The notes under the pieces are model-generated. The model saw only the letters and a list, made by a program, of their open reading frames with translations. It did not search any database and was not told where the DNA came from. 64,000 nt of DNA. It comes from Streptomyces changanensis (lineage in GTDB: Bacteria > Actinomycetota > Actinomycetes > Streptomycetales > Streptomycetaceae). Made by a program: the position numbers and the translations under genes. Where the stretch lies: NCBI RefSeq assembly GCF_024600715.1, contig NZ_CP102332.1, positions 2,232,001 to 2,296,000 of the forward strand. Reading direction: 5' to 3'. Below are positions 43,739 to 53,030 of this stretch, in pieces. How positions within the stretch are numbered: the first letter of the stretch is position 1; every line of letters starts with the position of its first letter.

Positions 43739-44225
43739 GGGGGGCCGGGGTGTACGGGACCACCGCCGCCGACGGGTCGTCGGCGGTCGACACGGTGCGC
43801 TGCCCTCGGGCATACGTGGTGGTGAAGGCCACCGCCCGGTCGAGGACGAGGGTGTCCACCGGTCCCGCCCCGTAGGGCGGCGTCTCGGGGCCGATGCGGT
43901 AGCCGGTGCGGACGACCTCGTCGTCCGGCCCGCTGGAGTCCACGGCGGCGAAGCCGTCGCCGCTCCCCCAGTGCCCGTCGACCTGCCAGGTGTGGCGCAT
44001 CTCCAGCACGCCGGCGTCGGGGCAGTGCCAGCGGAAGCGGCTGACGCCCAGCTCGGAGCTGATGCTCTCGAACCGGCTCCACCCCCGTCCGTCCGCCAGG
44101 AACACGAGGCCACTCGTCTCCATGGCGCCCACATCGAAGGGCGCGCTGTGCCAACCGCCGATGAGCCGCCGGTCGAGATGCAGCACGTTGCGGGCTCCGT
44201 CCGTCCGGTCGCTCGTTCGGCTCAT
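43716..44225 (-). CDS. Hypothetical protein (169 aa)
   Basis: A 169-residue soluble protein I do not recognise. The core LIGGWHSAPFDVGAMETSGLVFLADGRGWSRFES and RFRWHCPDAGVLEMRHTW is strand-rich and could be a small barrel. The Pro/Ala/Arg tail PAPRPAPPRR is encoded partly by repeat copy B and looks like an added end. ATG 44225 has no clear ribosome site; an ATG at residue 35 is an alternative. It diverges from a DUF397 gene. Confidence 0.65.
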   Translation of the reverse strand: MSRTSDRTDGARNVLHLDRRLIGGWHSAPFDVGAMETSGLVFLADGRGWSRFESISSELGVSRFRWHCPDAGVLEMRHTWQVDGHWGSGDGFAAVDSSGPDDEVVRTGYRIGPETPPYGAGPVDTLVLDRAVAFTTTYARGQRTVSTADDPSAAVVPYTPAPRPAPPRR

Positions 44226-44335
44226 TGTCGCCGATCAGGGCCAGTGCGATGCTGCAGCGCTTTGGGAGGATGCAGGGACAGGCCCTCGAACCCCGTTGCT
44301 TCGGTCGGCCTGTTGAAGCAGTTGCGAGGAGCCCC

Positions 44336-44539
44336 ATGAGCGCCAGAGACCTGCAATGGTTCAAGAGCAGTCACAGCGGCAGCGCAGGTGACAACTGCGT
44401 CGAGGTGGCCCTCACGCGTCGTGTGGTCCACGTCCGCGACTCCAAGGACTTCGGCGTCGCGCCGCTCACCCTCTCGCACACCGCGTGGAGGGCGTTCACC
44501 GCGTACGCCCGGACCGACGGGGCGGGGCAGGCCGCGTAG
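44336..44539 (+). CDS. DUF397 domain protein
   Basis: A 67-residue protein with the full DUF397 signature LQWFKSSHSGSAGDNCVEVA and VRDSKD, ending in a helix LSHTAWRAFTAYAR. In Streptomyces these small proteins normally sit beside an XRE regulator (BldB/AbaA-like pairs) and act with it. No XRE gene is present here, so this one is an orphan. GCGAGGAGCCCC precedes ATG 44336. Confidence 0.9.
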   Translation: MSARDLQWFKSSHSGSAGDNCVEVALTRRVVHVRDSKDFGVAPLTLSHTAWRAFTAYARTDGAGQAA

Positions 44540-44613
44540 GACGCGGTGGCCGGTCGTGCGTACCGTCGGCCTTGCCGGCCCCCGCCGCCTCGGCCGGCTC
44601 GCCGTCGTCCGGC

Positions 44614-44738
44614 CTGGGAGGGAGCGTGGGGGGTTGCCCCCGCAGGGGTTGGCGGCGTCGGGTGGGTTCCGTTGTCCAGTGCCCAGGGCCGCCGGCCCCG
44701 AGGAGGTGACCCCGCGCGCCCCCGACCCCACCCACCGG
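44614..44738 (-). repeat. Interspersed repeat, copy C (inverted, partial)
   Basis: About 125 bp match the reverse complement of copies A and B, from the GCCCCCTCCCAG end through the CCGGTGGGTGGGG end, with more substitutions. It lies in the gap after the DUF397 gene. Copies A/B and C thus flank the DUF397 and hypothetical genes in opposite orientation. Confidence 0.88.
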
Positions 44739-44778
44739 CATCGACGGCGTGGTGGCCGCTGCACGGCCGCGGGGCACG

Positions 44779-45186
44779 TCAGTCCGCGTAGTACGCCCGG
44801 TACTGGGCGGTGACGAGTCGCGGGGTGAACGCCCCGAAGTCGGCGGCGCGTTCTCGTAGGTGCGTCAGCGTCGCCTCGGACGCCGGCGACGGGTGGGCGG
44901 TCAGGTACGCCCTGGTCTCGGGGAGGCCGGCGCCGCACAGGAGACGGGTCTCGATCGAGCAGCCGGCGTCCATGCTCGCGGTCTTCGCGGCCCAGACGAG
45001 CGGGGTGTCCCGGGGGTCGCCGGCGTTGAAGAGCTGGACGCAGCACAGCTTCATCAGTTCCGTGTCGCCGTCGCCCTGCGCGCCGCGCTCCAGGCGGGTC
45101 TGCTCCGCGAGTACGGCGCGGACCTCGTCCAGCCGTGGGCCGGCCGGGTGCAGACCGTGGCGGCGCAGGTGCGTCTCCTCGTCCAC
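44779..45186 (-). CDS. Hypothetical protein (135 aa)
   Basis: A 135-residue, mostly helical protein with a conserved-looking core LMKLCCVQLFNAGDPRDTPLV, then AAKTASMDAGCSIETRLLCGAGL. I cannot name the family. GTG 45186 follows GGAAGGATC. It sits in the accessory patch beside repeat copy C and diverges from a sugar isomerase gene. Size and context would fit an immunity-type protein, but no toxin partner is evident. Confidence 0.7.
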   Translation of the reverse strand: MDEETHLRRHGLHPAGPRLDEVRAVLAEQTRLERGAQGDGDTELMKLCCVQLFNAGDPRDTPLVWAAKTASMDAGCSIETRLLCGAGLPETRAYLTAHPSPASEATLTHLRERAADFGAFTPRLVTAQYRAYYAD

Positions 45187-45275
45187 CGCCCGGTGATCCT
45201 TCCGCTCCTCGACGTCGGTCGATCATGGCACGCGGGTCGCGCGGTGGATCGCGGGGGGCGGGGTAGCTTCCTTGG

Positions 45276-46058
45276 ATGAGGTACGCGTTCTCGACCCTCG
45301 GGGTCCCCGGAATGGCAGTTGACGACGTGGTGCGGCTGGCGGGCGAGGCCGGCTACCAAGGGGTGGAGCTGCGGGCCCACCCCGAGGAACCGGTGCACCC
45401 GGGCCTCGTCGCGCACGAGCGGCGCGACGTGGTGGCGGCGTTCGCGGCGGGCGGGGTGGAGGTCCTCGGCGTCGCCGGGTACGCCCGGGTGGCCGCCGAG
45501 GGGGACGACGAGGAGGTGTACGAGGAGCTGTACCGGCTCCTGCACCTCGCCGCCGACCTGGGGGCGCCCTACGTGAGGGTCCTGCCAGGGGGCGGGGAGC
45601 AGCCGCAGGACGCGGCGGACGCCGTCGCGGCGCGGCGGCTGGGGGCGGCGGCGGAGGTCGCGACGGAGCTGGACGTGCGGATCCTGCTGGAGAACCACGA
45701 CTCGCACGCGACGGGCGCCGACGTGGCGCGGGTGGTGGCCGCCGTGGGCCACCCGCAGGTGGGCGCCGTGTGGGACGTGATGCACGCGTGGCGGGCGGGT
45801 GAGGAGCCGCGGCGTACGCACGGCCTGCTGGCCCCGTACCTGGGGTACGTGCAGGTCAAGGACTGCCCGTCGGTCGACGACCCGACGCCGGTGCCGCTGG
45901 GCGCGGGCGCCCTGCCGCTGGACGCCTGCGTGGGGCTGCTGGACCGGGACGGCTGGCTGTGCTGGGAGTACGAGCGGCGCTGGTACCCGGACGCGCCGCC
46001 GCTGCCGGGGCTCCTCGCGGCGGGCCGGGAGCACCTGGCGGGGCTCGTGGCCGGGTGA
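45276..46058 (+). CDS. Sugar phosphate isomerase/epimerase (second copy type)
   Basis: A 260-residue xylose-isomerase-like TIM barrel: FSTLGVPGMAVDDVVRLAGEAGYQGVEL at the N-terminus, VRILLENHDSHATG and GAVWDVMHA as metal-site strands, YVQVKD, and LCWEYERRW near the end. It is a different subfamily from the one at 38933. It has no catabolic neighbours. ATG 45276 overlaps a weak GGGTAGCTTCCTTGG leader. Confidence 0.88.
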   Translation: MRYAFSTLGVPGMAVDDVVRLAGEAGYQGVELRAHPEEPVHPGLVAHERRDVVAAFAAGGVEVLGVAGYARVAAEGDDEEVYEELYRLLHLAADLGAPYVRVLPGGGEQPQDAADAVAARRLGAAAEVATELDVRILLENHDSHATGADVARVVAAVGHPQVGAVWDVMHAWRAGEEPRRTHGLLAPYLGYVQVKDCPSVDDPTPVPLGAGALPLDACVGLLDRDGWLCWEYERRWYPDAPPLPGLLAAGREHLAGLVAG

Positions 46059-46135
46059 CGACCGGCGTTCGGCCGGAACGCGGCCGCCCCCGCCGCTAGC
46101 GTGGCGTCCGGTGACGAAGCCGGAGGGGGCTGGGT

Positions 46136-48973
46136 ATGCCGGAGATCCCGTACGACCTGAACGCCGTGACGTGGGAGGTCAAGGACACCTGGGAGCGGCT
46201 CGGCACCGGCTCCGAGGCCCTGGCCCGGGTCACGTCGCTGGTGTGCGAGCGGCTCGGCTGCGCCACCGCCGACGCGGCGTTCGACCGGATGTACCGGGAC
46301 TGGCGGGCGCTTCCCCGGGCCACGGTCATGTCGGGCATGCGGGCCGGGCAGATCCTGTCGCTCCTGCCGATGCTCCAGTTCGACCGGGCCGACGCCGTCG
46401 CCCGGCGGCGGGCGGAGCGCGAGGAGCTGCTGCGGGAGTTGCGGGAGCACGGCCCGCAGGAGGTGCGCTGGCAGGCGAACGTGCCCGGGTTGAGCGCCCT
46501 GACCGCGCTGCGGGACACGGGGGCCGGGCCGGCGGCCTTGGAGGAGGCGCTGGCGCGGGTGGACGAGGCGATGTCCCTGGTCGAGTCCCGCAGCCCGGAG
46601 CACTTCGCGTTCCGGACGACCCACGCGAGCCTGCGTGCCCAGCTGGCGCAGCTGAGCGGCGGCGAGGACGACTTCGACTCGGCGGTCGAGGACCTGGCCG
46701 AGCTGGCGGAGTCGCCGCTGTGGGAGGACGAGGACCGCGTGGTGCTGGCGGGTCAGCTCGCGGCGTTCCGGGGCCGTCAGGCCGCGCGGCGCCAGGACGA
46801 GGCGGCCCTGGCGGAGCACATCGCGGTACTGGACGGGTGCGTCGCCCGGATGCCGGCCGAGCACGCGGACCGGCCGGCGCTCCGCGCGAACCTGGACACC
46901 ATGCGCGCCCACCTGGCGGCGCTCCAGGGGATGCGGACCGGCCGGTTCGACCCCGAGCTGGCGCAGTCGGCGGCCCCGCCGCTGGAGGAGCTGCGGCGGG
47001 AGCTGGACGTGCTGCCCGACGACGCGCGGGCGGACCGGCTGGGGGAGGTGGCGATCGGCCGGGGCGGCCACGGGATGCTCGCCCGCGATCCGGTGCGGCT
47101 CTCCGAGGCGGTGGAGCTGCTGCACGAGGCGATGGAGCTGCTCGAACCGGGTGACGAGCGGTGGACGCGGTACGCGCTCGTCCTCGGTGTCTCCCATGTC
47201 GTGCTCGCCGCCCTGGGGGCCGGTTCCGCGGCGGACCGCCCGGTCCTGCTCGACCAGGGCATCGCGTGGCTGGACCACGCGCGGCGGCAGGCGGGCGGGC
47301 CCGAGCACCCGCTGTGGCACAACATCACCCAGTCCCTGGCGCGCGCCTGCCGCATGCGGGGTGACGCGCAGGTGGCGGACCGGCGGGCCGCCCGGCTGAA
47401 CCGGGACGCGTCACGGCGGCTCGGGATGGAGGGAGTGCGGACCGGAGCGCGGGGCGTACTGCTCCAGTCCGGTACCGGGCACGCCGCGGACACCGGCCGG
47501 CACGCGGCGTGGCACGCGCTGGAGGTGGCCCGCTGGTGTCTGGCCGACGGGGCGTACGAGGACGCCGTGCGCGCCCTGGACGCCGGCCGTGGCGGTGTCC
47601 TGCACGCGGCGACGGTCGCGGTGACGGTGCCCGACATGTTGGCGGGGCTCGGGCACCCGGACCTTGCCCGGGAGTGGCGGGGCGCCGGTGCGGTCGTACC
47701 GGAGTCGGCCGCGGGGCTGCCGGCGCCCGCCGCGCAGGGCCCGTCGAGCCGGTTGCGGCGGCGCGTCCTGGACGTCCTCGCCGCGTCGCCGCACCAGCGG
47801 CGGCTGCTGGAGGTGCCGGCGCTGTCCGAGACCGCCGCCGCGCTGCGCGCCCTGGGCGCGGACGCGCTGGTGTACCTGGTGCCGGCCGAGGAGGACCATC
47901 CGGGCGCGGCGGTGGTCGTCGCGCCGGACGGGTCGGTGCGGTACCTGCGGCTGCCGGGGCTGGTGGTGGACGGCTCGCCGCTCGCCGAGTACCGGGACGT
48001 GGGCGCGCCGGGCCGGGACGCGGGCAGGCCGCCCGCGCACCCCGCCGCGGCCGGGGCCGCCCGTCCGTCGGCGGACGGGCGGGCCGCGCTGGAGCGGCTG
48101 TGCGACTGGGCGGGCGCCACGGTGATGGAGCCGCTGTTGCGGCAGCTGCCGCGCCGTCTGGGCGGCGTCCCGTCCGTGGTGCTGGTGCCCATGGCGGAGC
48201 TGGGCATGGTGCCCTGGCACGCCGCGCGGGTGCGGGGGCGGCGGGGCCGGTACCGCTACGTCTGCCAGGAGGCGCGGGTGTCGTACGTGCCGTCGGCGCG
48301 GGTGCTGTGCGAGGTGGCGGCCCGGCCGGCCGCCGGGGCGCGGCAGGCGCTCGTCGTCGGTGACCCGACGCGGGACCTGCCGCACGCGGGCGAGGAGGCG
48401 CGGGCCGTGCACGCGGCGTTCCACCCCGGTGGGGTGCTGCTGGGGCCCGGGGACGCGACGCCGCGGGCGGTGACGGAGTGGCTGCGGGGGCAGCGCGGCG
48501 GGCTGCTGCACCTGGCCTGCCACGGCGTGGTGCGGCCGGGTGAGCGCCACAGCGCCTATCTGGAACTGCTGGGCGGGCGGTTGGCGGCGGAGGAGCTGAC
48601 GGAGTCGGCGGACCGGTTCGGCGGGCTCGACGTGGTGCTGCTCGCCGCGTGCCGGACGAACGTGTCGGGCCGCGGTTACGACGAGGCGTACAGCCTGGCC
48701 ACCGCGTTCCTCGTGGCGGGTGCCCGGTCGGTGGTCGGGTCGCTGTGGCCGGTGCCGGACGAGGCGACGTCGCTGCTGATGTACATGACGCACCATTACA
48801 TGGCCCGGGAGGGGCAGACGCCGGGGCGGGCCCTGAGGAGTGCCCAGCTGTGGATGCTGGACGAGGGGCGCCAGGCGCCGCCCGGCATGCCGGGCGCCCT
48901 CCTGCCGCGGGTGCGGCGGATCGACGCCGGGGACCTGGCGGGGTGGGCCGGCTTCACGCACCTGGGGTGGTGA
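46136..48973 (+). CDS. TPR-CHAT domain caspase-like protease
   Basis: A 945-residue protein. About 1-520 is helical and TPR-like with acidic pairs and no transmembrane part. From about 640 the CHAT peptidase fold begins (VVLVPMAELGMVPWHAARV), with the dyad H796 in LHLACHG and C839 in VLLAACRTN, then ARSVVGSLWPVPDEATS. CHAT proteases are caspase relatives that act in bacterial signalling and some immune systems. ATG 46136 follows GGAGGGGGCTGGGT. A Pro-rich multi-pass membrane protein gene follows after 190 bp and could be a target or partner. Confidence 0.9.
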   Translation: MPEIPYDLNAVTWEVKDTWERLGTGSEALARVTSLVCERLGCATADAAFDRMYRDWRALPRATVMSGMRAGQILSLLPMLQFDRADAVARRRAEREELLRELREHGPQEVRWQANVPGLSALTALRDTGAGPAALEEALARVDEAMSLVESRSPEHFAFRTTHASLRAQLAQLSGGEDDFDSAVEDLAELAESPLWEDEDRVVLAGQLAAFRGRQAARRQDEAALAEHIAVLDGCVARMPAEHADRPALRANLDTMRAHLAALQGMRTGRFDPELAQSAAPPLEELRRELDVLPDDARADRLGEVAIGRGGHGMLARDPVRLSEAVELLHEAMELLEPGDERWTRYALVLGVSHVVLAALGAGSAADRPVLLDQGIAWLDHARRQAGGPEHPLWHNITQSLARACRMRGDAQVADRRAARLNRDASRRLGMEGVRTGARGVLLQSGTGHAADTGRHAAWHALEVARWCLADGAYEDAVRALDAGRGGVLHAATVAVTVPDMLAGLGHPDLAREWRGAGAVVPESAAGLPAPAAQGPSSRLRRRVLDVLAASPHQRRLLEVPALSETAAALRALGADALVYLVPAEEDHPGAAVVVAPDGSVRYLRLPGLVVDGSPLAEYRDVGAPGRDAGRPPAHPAAAGAARPSADGRAALERLCDWAGATVMEPLLRQLPRRLGGVPSVVLVPMAELGMVPWHAARVRGRRGRYRYVCQEARVSYVPSARVLCEVAARPAAGARQALVVGDPTRDLPHAGEEARAVHAAFHPGGVLLGPGDATPRAVTEWLRGQRGGLLHLACHGVVRPGERHSAYLELLGGRLAAEELTESADRFGGLDVVLLAACRTNVSGRGYDEAYSLATAFLVAGARSVVGSLWPVPDEATSLLMYMTHHYMAREGQTPGRALRSAQLWMLDEGRQAPPGMPGALLPRVRRIDAGDLAGWAGFTHLGW

Positions 48974-49070
48974 CGGGCCGGGCGGGTGTGGGGTGGGTGT
49001 CCCGTGGGCGTGAAGTGGGCGTGTGGTGGGCGTTGTGCCATGGTGGCCGCCGTGCGGGGCGCGCGGGGGG

Positions 49071-49132
49071 TTGACTGTCGGTCGGTGGGCCGTCCCGCGG
49101 GTGCGCGGGGGGGGCTGACTGTCGGTCGGTGG
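49071..49132. repeat. Short direct repeat upstream of membrane protein gene
   Basis: TGACTGTCGGTCGGTGG occurs at 49072-49088 and 49116-49132, 44 bp apart, each preceded by a G-run. It lies in the 190-bp gap before the membrane protein start. Confidence 0.7.
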
Positions 49133-49163
49133 TGTTCGCGGGTGGGCTGGGAGGGACGTCGAC

Positions 49164-50213
49164 GTGTCGTTCGGGGGAAATGGTCCGTACGGGGGCGGGT
49201 GGCCCCCGCAGGGTGGCGATCCGCCCGCGGGGGCACCGCCGTACCCGGGTGCCCCGTATCCGGGGCCGCCGTATCCGGGTGCTCCCCACCCGGGTGCTCC
49301 GTATCCGTACGGTGGCGCCCCGTACGTGCCGGGGCCGCGTCGGCCGCCGCCGCGGCCCTCGCTGTGGCGGCGGTTCCGTGACGACGAGTGGCCCACCCTG
49401 CGGGAGCTGTTCGGGTACGTGCAGCCGGTGCTGTGGGTGCCGCTGATGTGCTGCGTGTGGCCGTTCCTCGCGCTGCTGGTCGGCTACCCCATGCTCCGCG
49501 CGGCCCGGAACAAGGCGCGGCAGGTCTTCCCGTCCGAGGCGCGGTTCGGCGTCGACCCGCACGTCGTCCGGGTGCAGACGACCAGGGCGTGGGCGGCGGC
49601 GACCGCGTCCGTCCTCATCCTCGCCGTCTACGGCACGTCCGCCGACTGGGACCAGGCGCAGGAGCAGTTCGTGATGCGGCTGGCGCTGACGCCGTGGCTG
49701 CTGCTGCTGACCGCGCCCGTGGTGGTGCTCGTGGTGTTCCGGCTGGCACCGCCGGCGATGCGTCCGCGCATGCGGGCGGGGCTGCGCCCGGCGGTGCGGG
49801 CGGTGCTGTGGTACCTCGGCGCGCTGAGCGCCCCCGTCCTGCTCCTGGTCGGGATGCAGCTGCTCGCGTCGGACGGGACGAAGCTGGACGCGTCCGAGCT
49901 GGTGGTGGCGCTGGTGCTGCTCGTGCTGCTCGTGCTGCTGGCCTGGGCGGCGATGTTCCTGGCGTTCGCGTCGGCGCGGGCGGTGCGCGGCGCGTTCAAC
50001 GCCGCGGGTGTCCACCCCGTGCTGCCGGCGCTGTTGACGGGGGTGCTGGTGTGGGAGCTGGCGGGGATCAACCTGTACTACGGCGGGCCACCGCCGGGCC
50101 CGCCGCTGGTGCAGTGGTGCGCGCTGCTGGGCGGGCCCGCGTCGGTGACGGCCGTGGCGTGGTGGGAGCTGCGGCGGTTGCGCACCCGGTACGGGGTGAC
50201 GGTGCGCGGCTGA
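49164..50213 (+). CDS. Multi-pass membrane protein with proline-rich N-tail
   Basis: A 349-residue protein. The first 65 residues are cytoplasmic Gly/Pro/Tyr repeats (APPYPGAPYPGPPYPGAP). The remainder has about seven helices, for example WVPLMCCVWPFLALLVGY, WLLLLTAPVVVLVVF, VVALVLLVLLVLLAWAAMF and LPALLTGVLVWELAG. I recognise no transporter motif. Such tails often recruit or multimerise. GTG 49164 follows GGGAGGGACG. It is adjacent to the CHAT protease gene in the same direction. Confidence 0.8.
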   Translation: MSFGGNGPYGGGWPPQGGDPPAGAPPYPGAPYPGPPYPGAPHPGAPYPYGGAPYVPGPRRPPPRPSLWRRFRDDEWPTLRELFGYVQPVLWVPLMCCVWPFLALLVGYPMLRAARNKARQVFPSEARFGVDPHVVRVQTTRAWAAATASVLILAVYGTSADWDQAQEQFVMRLALTPWLLLLTAPVVVLVVFRLAPPAMRPRMRAGLRPAVRAVLWYLGALSAPVLLLVGMQLLASDGTKLDASELVVALVLLVLLVLLAWAAMFLAFASARAVRGAFNAAGVHPVLPALLTGVLVWELAGINLYYGGPPPGPPLVQWCALLGGPASVTAVAWWELRRLRTRYGVTVRG

Positions 50214-50250
50214 CCGCCGCGGGCGCGGGTGGGCGGTGGCGGGTCGGGGC

Positions 50251-51030
50251 TCAGTGGGCGTGGAACCCGCCGTCGACGTAGACGGACTGGCCGGTGACGT
50301 AGGCCGAGGCGCGGCTCGCGAGGAAGACGGCGGCCCCGGCGAAGTCCCCGGGCAGTCCGTTGCGGCCCACCAGGGTGCGGTCGGCGAGGGCGGCGACCTT
50401 CCCGGGCTGGGCCGACAGGTGGGAGTTGAGGGGCGTCATGACGAAGCCCGGCACGAGGGTGTTGCAGGTGACGCCGTACGGCGACCACGCCTCCGCCTGC
50501 GAGCGGGCCAGTGACTCCAGCCCGCCCTTGGAGACCCCGTAGGCGCCGCTCTGCACGAACGCGCGGTGCGCCTGCTGGGAGGAGACGTGGATGATGCGGC
50601 CGTGGCCCCGCTCGGCCATGCCCGGCCCGAACCGCTGCCCCAGCAGGAACGGCGCGTCCAGGTTCACCGCCATCGTGGTGTCCCACACGTCCTCGCCGAG
50701 CTCCCCGAAGGGCGGGCGCAGGTTGACCGCCGCGCAGTTCACCAGGATGTCCGGCTCGCCGAACGCGGCGACCGCGCCGTCGGCGGCGGCGCGCACGCCG
50801 TCCCGTGTCGCCAGGTCGGCGCTGACCCGGGCCGCCCGGCATCCCAGCGCCCGCAGCTCCCCGACCGTCGCGTCCAGCTCGGCCTCCCGGCGTGCGACGA
50901 CCACGACGGCGGCGCCGGCCCGGGCCAGCGCCTCGGCGATGGCCCGCCCGATGCCGGAGCTGCCGCCGGTCACCACGGCCACGCGGCCGTCCAGCGAGAA
51001 GAGTTCGGAGAAGTACGTCGAGGTGTCCAT
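50251..51030 (-). CDS. Short-chain dehydrogenase/reductase (gluconate 5-dehydrogenase-like)
   Basis: A 259-residue classical SDR with TGGSSGIGRA, NCAAVN, the serine of IIHVSSQQAH and YGVSKGG, and the C-terminal PGFVMTP and GQSVYVDGGF. It should reduce or oxidise a secondary alcohol with NAD(P). The closest functional labels by motif are gluconate 5-dehydrogenase or 3-oxoacyl reductase. ATG 51030 has a weak AGGGTGAC; upstream in-frame codons have no homology. It diverges from a GH3 hydrolase gene and ends 37 bp from the membrane protein gene. Confidence 0.9.
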   Translation of the reverse strand: MDTSTYFSELFSLDGRVAVVTGGSSGIGRAIAEALARAGAAVVVVARREAELDATVGELRALGCRAARVSADLATRDGVRAAADGAVAAFGEPDILVNCAAVNLRPPFGELGEDVWDTTMAVNLDAPFLLGQRFGPGMAERGHGRIIHVSSQQAHRAFVQSGAYGVSKGGLESLARSQAEAWSPYGVTCNTLVPGFVMTPLNSHLSAQPGKVAALADRTLVGRNGLPGDFAGAAVFLASRASAYVTGQSVYVDGGFHAH

Positions 51031-51118
51031 GACCGTCACCCTAGGAGGCGTCCCCGCCGGCGCCGTCGGCGGTGTGCCGCCACGGGCGTCGTCGGGGGGC
51101 CGGTGTCCGCGCGCATCC

Positions 51119-51147
51119 TTGACCCGGCAGTTACTTTCGCCTAAGCG
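51119..51147 (+). promoter_or_regulatory. Candidate promoter of the GH3 gene
   Basis: TTGACC (51119-51124) and TAAGCG (51142-51147) with a 17-bp spacer lie 56 bp before the GH3 start. The -35 is good, the -10 weak. Confidence 0.4.
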
Positions 51148-51202
51148 TGACTCCTCGGAAGTTTCCTTCATCCCTCGTCACGTACGGCCGGAAGGAGCAC
51201 CA

Positions 51203-53023
51203 GTGCACCACCGGGCCACCTCCAGACGCACCGTCCTCGCCGCCACCGCCGCCGCGGCCGCCGCCACCGCGATCGTCCCCCGCACCGCCGTCGCCGACGG
51301 CGCCGCCGACGCCGCCGAGGAGCGGCGCCTCGCGCGGATCGTCGACCGCATGACCCTAGAGGAGAAGGTCGGTCAGCTCTTCGTCATGCGGGTGTACGGG
51401 CACTCCGCGACCGACCCCGACCAGTCCGACGTCGACGCCAACCTCCGCGAGATCGGCGTCCGCTCCGCCGCCGAGCTGGTCGCCCGGTACCACGTCGGCG
51501 GCATCATCTACTTCACGTGGGCGCACAACACCCGCGACCCGCACCAGATCGCCGACCTGTCCAACGGGATCCAGCGCGCCGGCCTCGCGCAGCGGACGCC
51601 GGTGCCGCTGCTCGTCTCGACCGACCAGGAGCACGGCATCGTCGCCCGCGTCGGCGAGCCGGCGACGCTCGTGCCGGGCGCGATGGCCCTCGGCGCGGCC
51701 GGTTCGCGCGACCTGGCCCGGCGGGCGGCGCACATCGCGGGGACGGAGCTGGCCGCGCTGGGCATCCGGCAGAACTACGCGCCGGTCGCGGACGTGAACG
51801 TCAACCCCGCCAACCCGGTCATCGGCGTGCGTTCCTTCGGCGCGGACCCGCGGGCCGTGGCCCGGCTGGTCGCCGCGCAGGTGAAGGGGTACGAGGGGGC
51901 GGGCGTCGCGGCGACGGCGAAGCACTTCCCCGGCCACGGCGACACCACGGACGACAGCCACACCAAGCTGCCGTACATCCACCACACGCGCGAGCAGTGG
52001 GACGCCCTGGACGCGCCGCCGTTCCGGGCGGCGGTCGCCGCCGGCATCGACGCGGTGATGACGGCGCACATCGTCGTGCCCTCCCTGGACTCGGCGGAGG
52101 ACCCGGCGACCCTGTCGCGGCCCATCCTCACCGGCATCCTGCGCGAGGAGCTGGGCTACGACGGGGTGGTGGTGACCGACTCGCTCGGCATGGAGGGCGT
52201 GCGGACCAAGTACGGCGACGACCGGGTGCCGGTGCTGGCGCTGAAGGCCGGGTGCGACCAGCTCCTCAACCCGCCGGACCTGGACCTGGCGTGGAAGGCG
52301 GTCCTCGCCGCGGTGCGCGGCGGGGAGCTCGACCGGGCCCGGATCGATGAATCGGTTCTGCGGATCCTGCGGCTGAAGGCGCGCCTGGGCCTGTTCCGGG
52401 ACCCCTACGTGACGCGCGAGGGCGTGGACCGCGTGGTCGGCCGGCGCGCGCACCTGGACGCCGCGGACCGCATCGCCGGGGCGACGACGACGCTGCTCGC
52501 CAACGAGGGCGGCCTGCTGCCCCTGAACCGCCTCACCCACCGGGACGTGCTCGTCGTCGGCGCCGATCCGGCCTCGCCGTCGGGGACGACCGGTCCGCCG
52601 ACGGCGACGCTCGCCGCGGCCCTCGGCGAGCTGGGGTTCGCCACCACCGCGCTGTCCACCGGCACCGCTCCCACCGCGGCCCGCATCGAGCAGGCGGTGG
52701 CGGCGGCGGCCGGGCGGGACGCGGTCGTCGTCGGCACGTACAACGTCTCGGCGACGAGCGCGCAGCGCACCCTCGTCGCGCGGCTGGCGGCGACGGGCGT
52801 GCCGGTGGTGGTCGTGGCGATCCGCAACCCGTACGACGCCGCCCACCTGACGGGGCAGCGGGCCCTCCTCGCCACGTACGCGTGGACCGACGTGGAGCTG
52901 CGGGCCGCCGCGCGGGTCATCGCCGGGCGGGTGCGCCCCGGGGGGCGGCTGCCCGTCCCGGTGCAGCGCGCGGACGACCCGTCCCGGGTGCTGTACCCGA
53001 TCGGGTACGGCCTGTCGTACTGA
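51203..53023 (+). CDS. Exported glycoside hydrolase family 3 (NagZ-like)
   Basis: A 606-residue secreted hydrolase. The Tat signal SRRTVLAATAAAAAATAIV ends near AVADG. The GH3 barrel has KHFPGHGDTTDDSH with H245 as part of the NagZ-type His/Asp acid pair, and the nucleophile D326 in VVVTDSLGME. A GH3 C-terminal domain follows (VVVGTYNVS, VVVVAIRNPYDAAHL). It probably releases N-acetylglucosamine from wall fragments or chitin-like sugars outside the cell. GTG 51203 follows GAAGGAGCACCA. Confidence 0.92.
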   Translation: MHHRATSRRTVLAATAAAAAATAIVPRTAVADGAADAAEERRLARIVDRMTLEEKVGQLFVMRVYGHSATDPDQSDVDANLREIGVRSAAELVARYHVGGIIYFTWAHNTRDPHQIADLSNGIQRAGLAQRTPVPLLVSTDQEHGIVARVGEPATLVPGAMALGAAGSRDLARRAAHIAGTELAALGIRQNYAPVADVNVNPANPVIGVRSFGADPRAVARLVAAQVKGYEGAGVAATAKHFPGHGDTTDDSHTKLPYIHHTREQWDALDAPPFRAAVAAGIDAVMTAHIVVPSLDSAEDPATLSRPILTGILREELGYDGVVVTDSLGMEGVRTKYGDDRVPVLALKAGCDQLLNPPDLDLAWKAVLAAVRGGELDRARIDESVLRILRLKARLGLFRDPYVTREGVDRVVGRRAHLDAADRIAGATTTLLANEGGLLPLNRLTHRDVLVVGADPASPSGTTGPPTATLAAALGELGFATTALSTGTAPTAARIEQAVAAAAGRDAVVVGTYNVSATSAQRTLVARLAATGVPVVVVAIRNPYDAAHLTGQRALLATYAWTDVELRAAARVIAGRVRPGGRLPVPVQRADDPSRVLYPIGYGLSY

Positions 53024-53030
53024 GCGCGGA

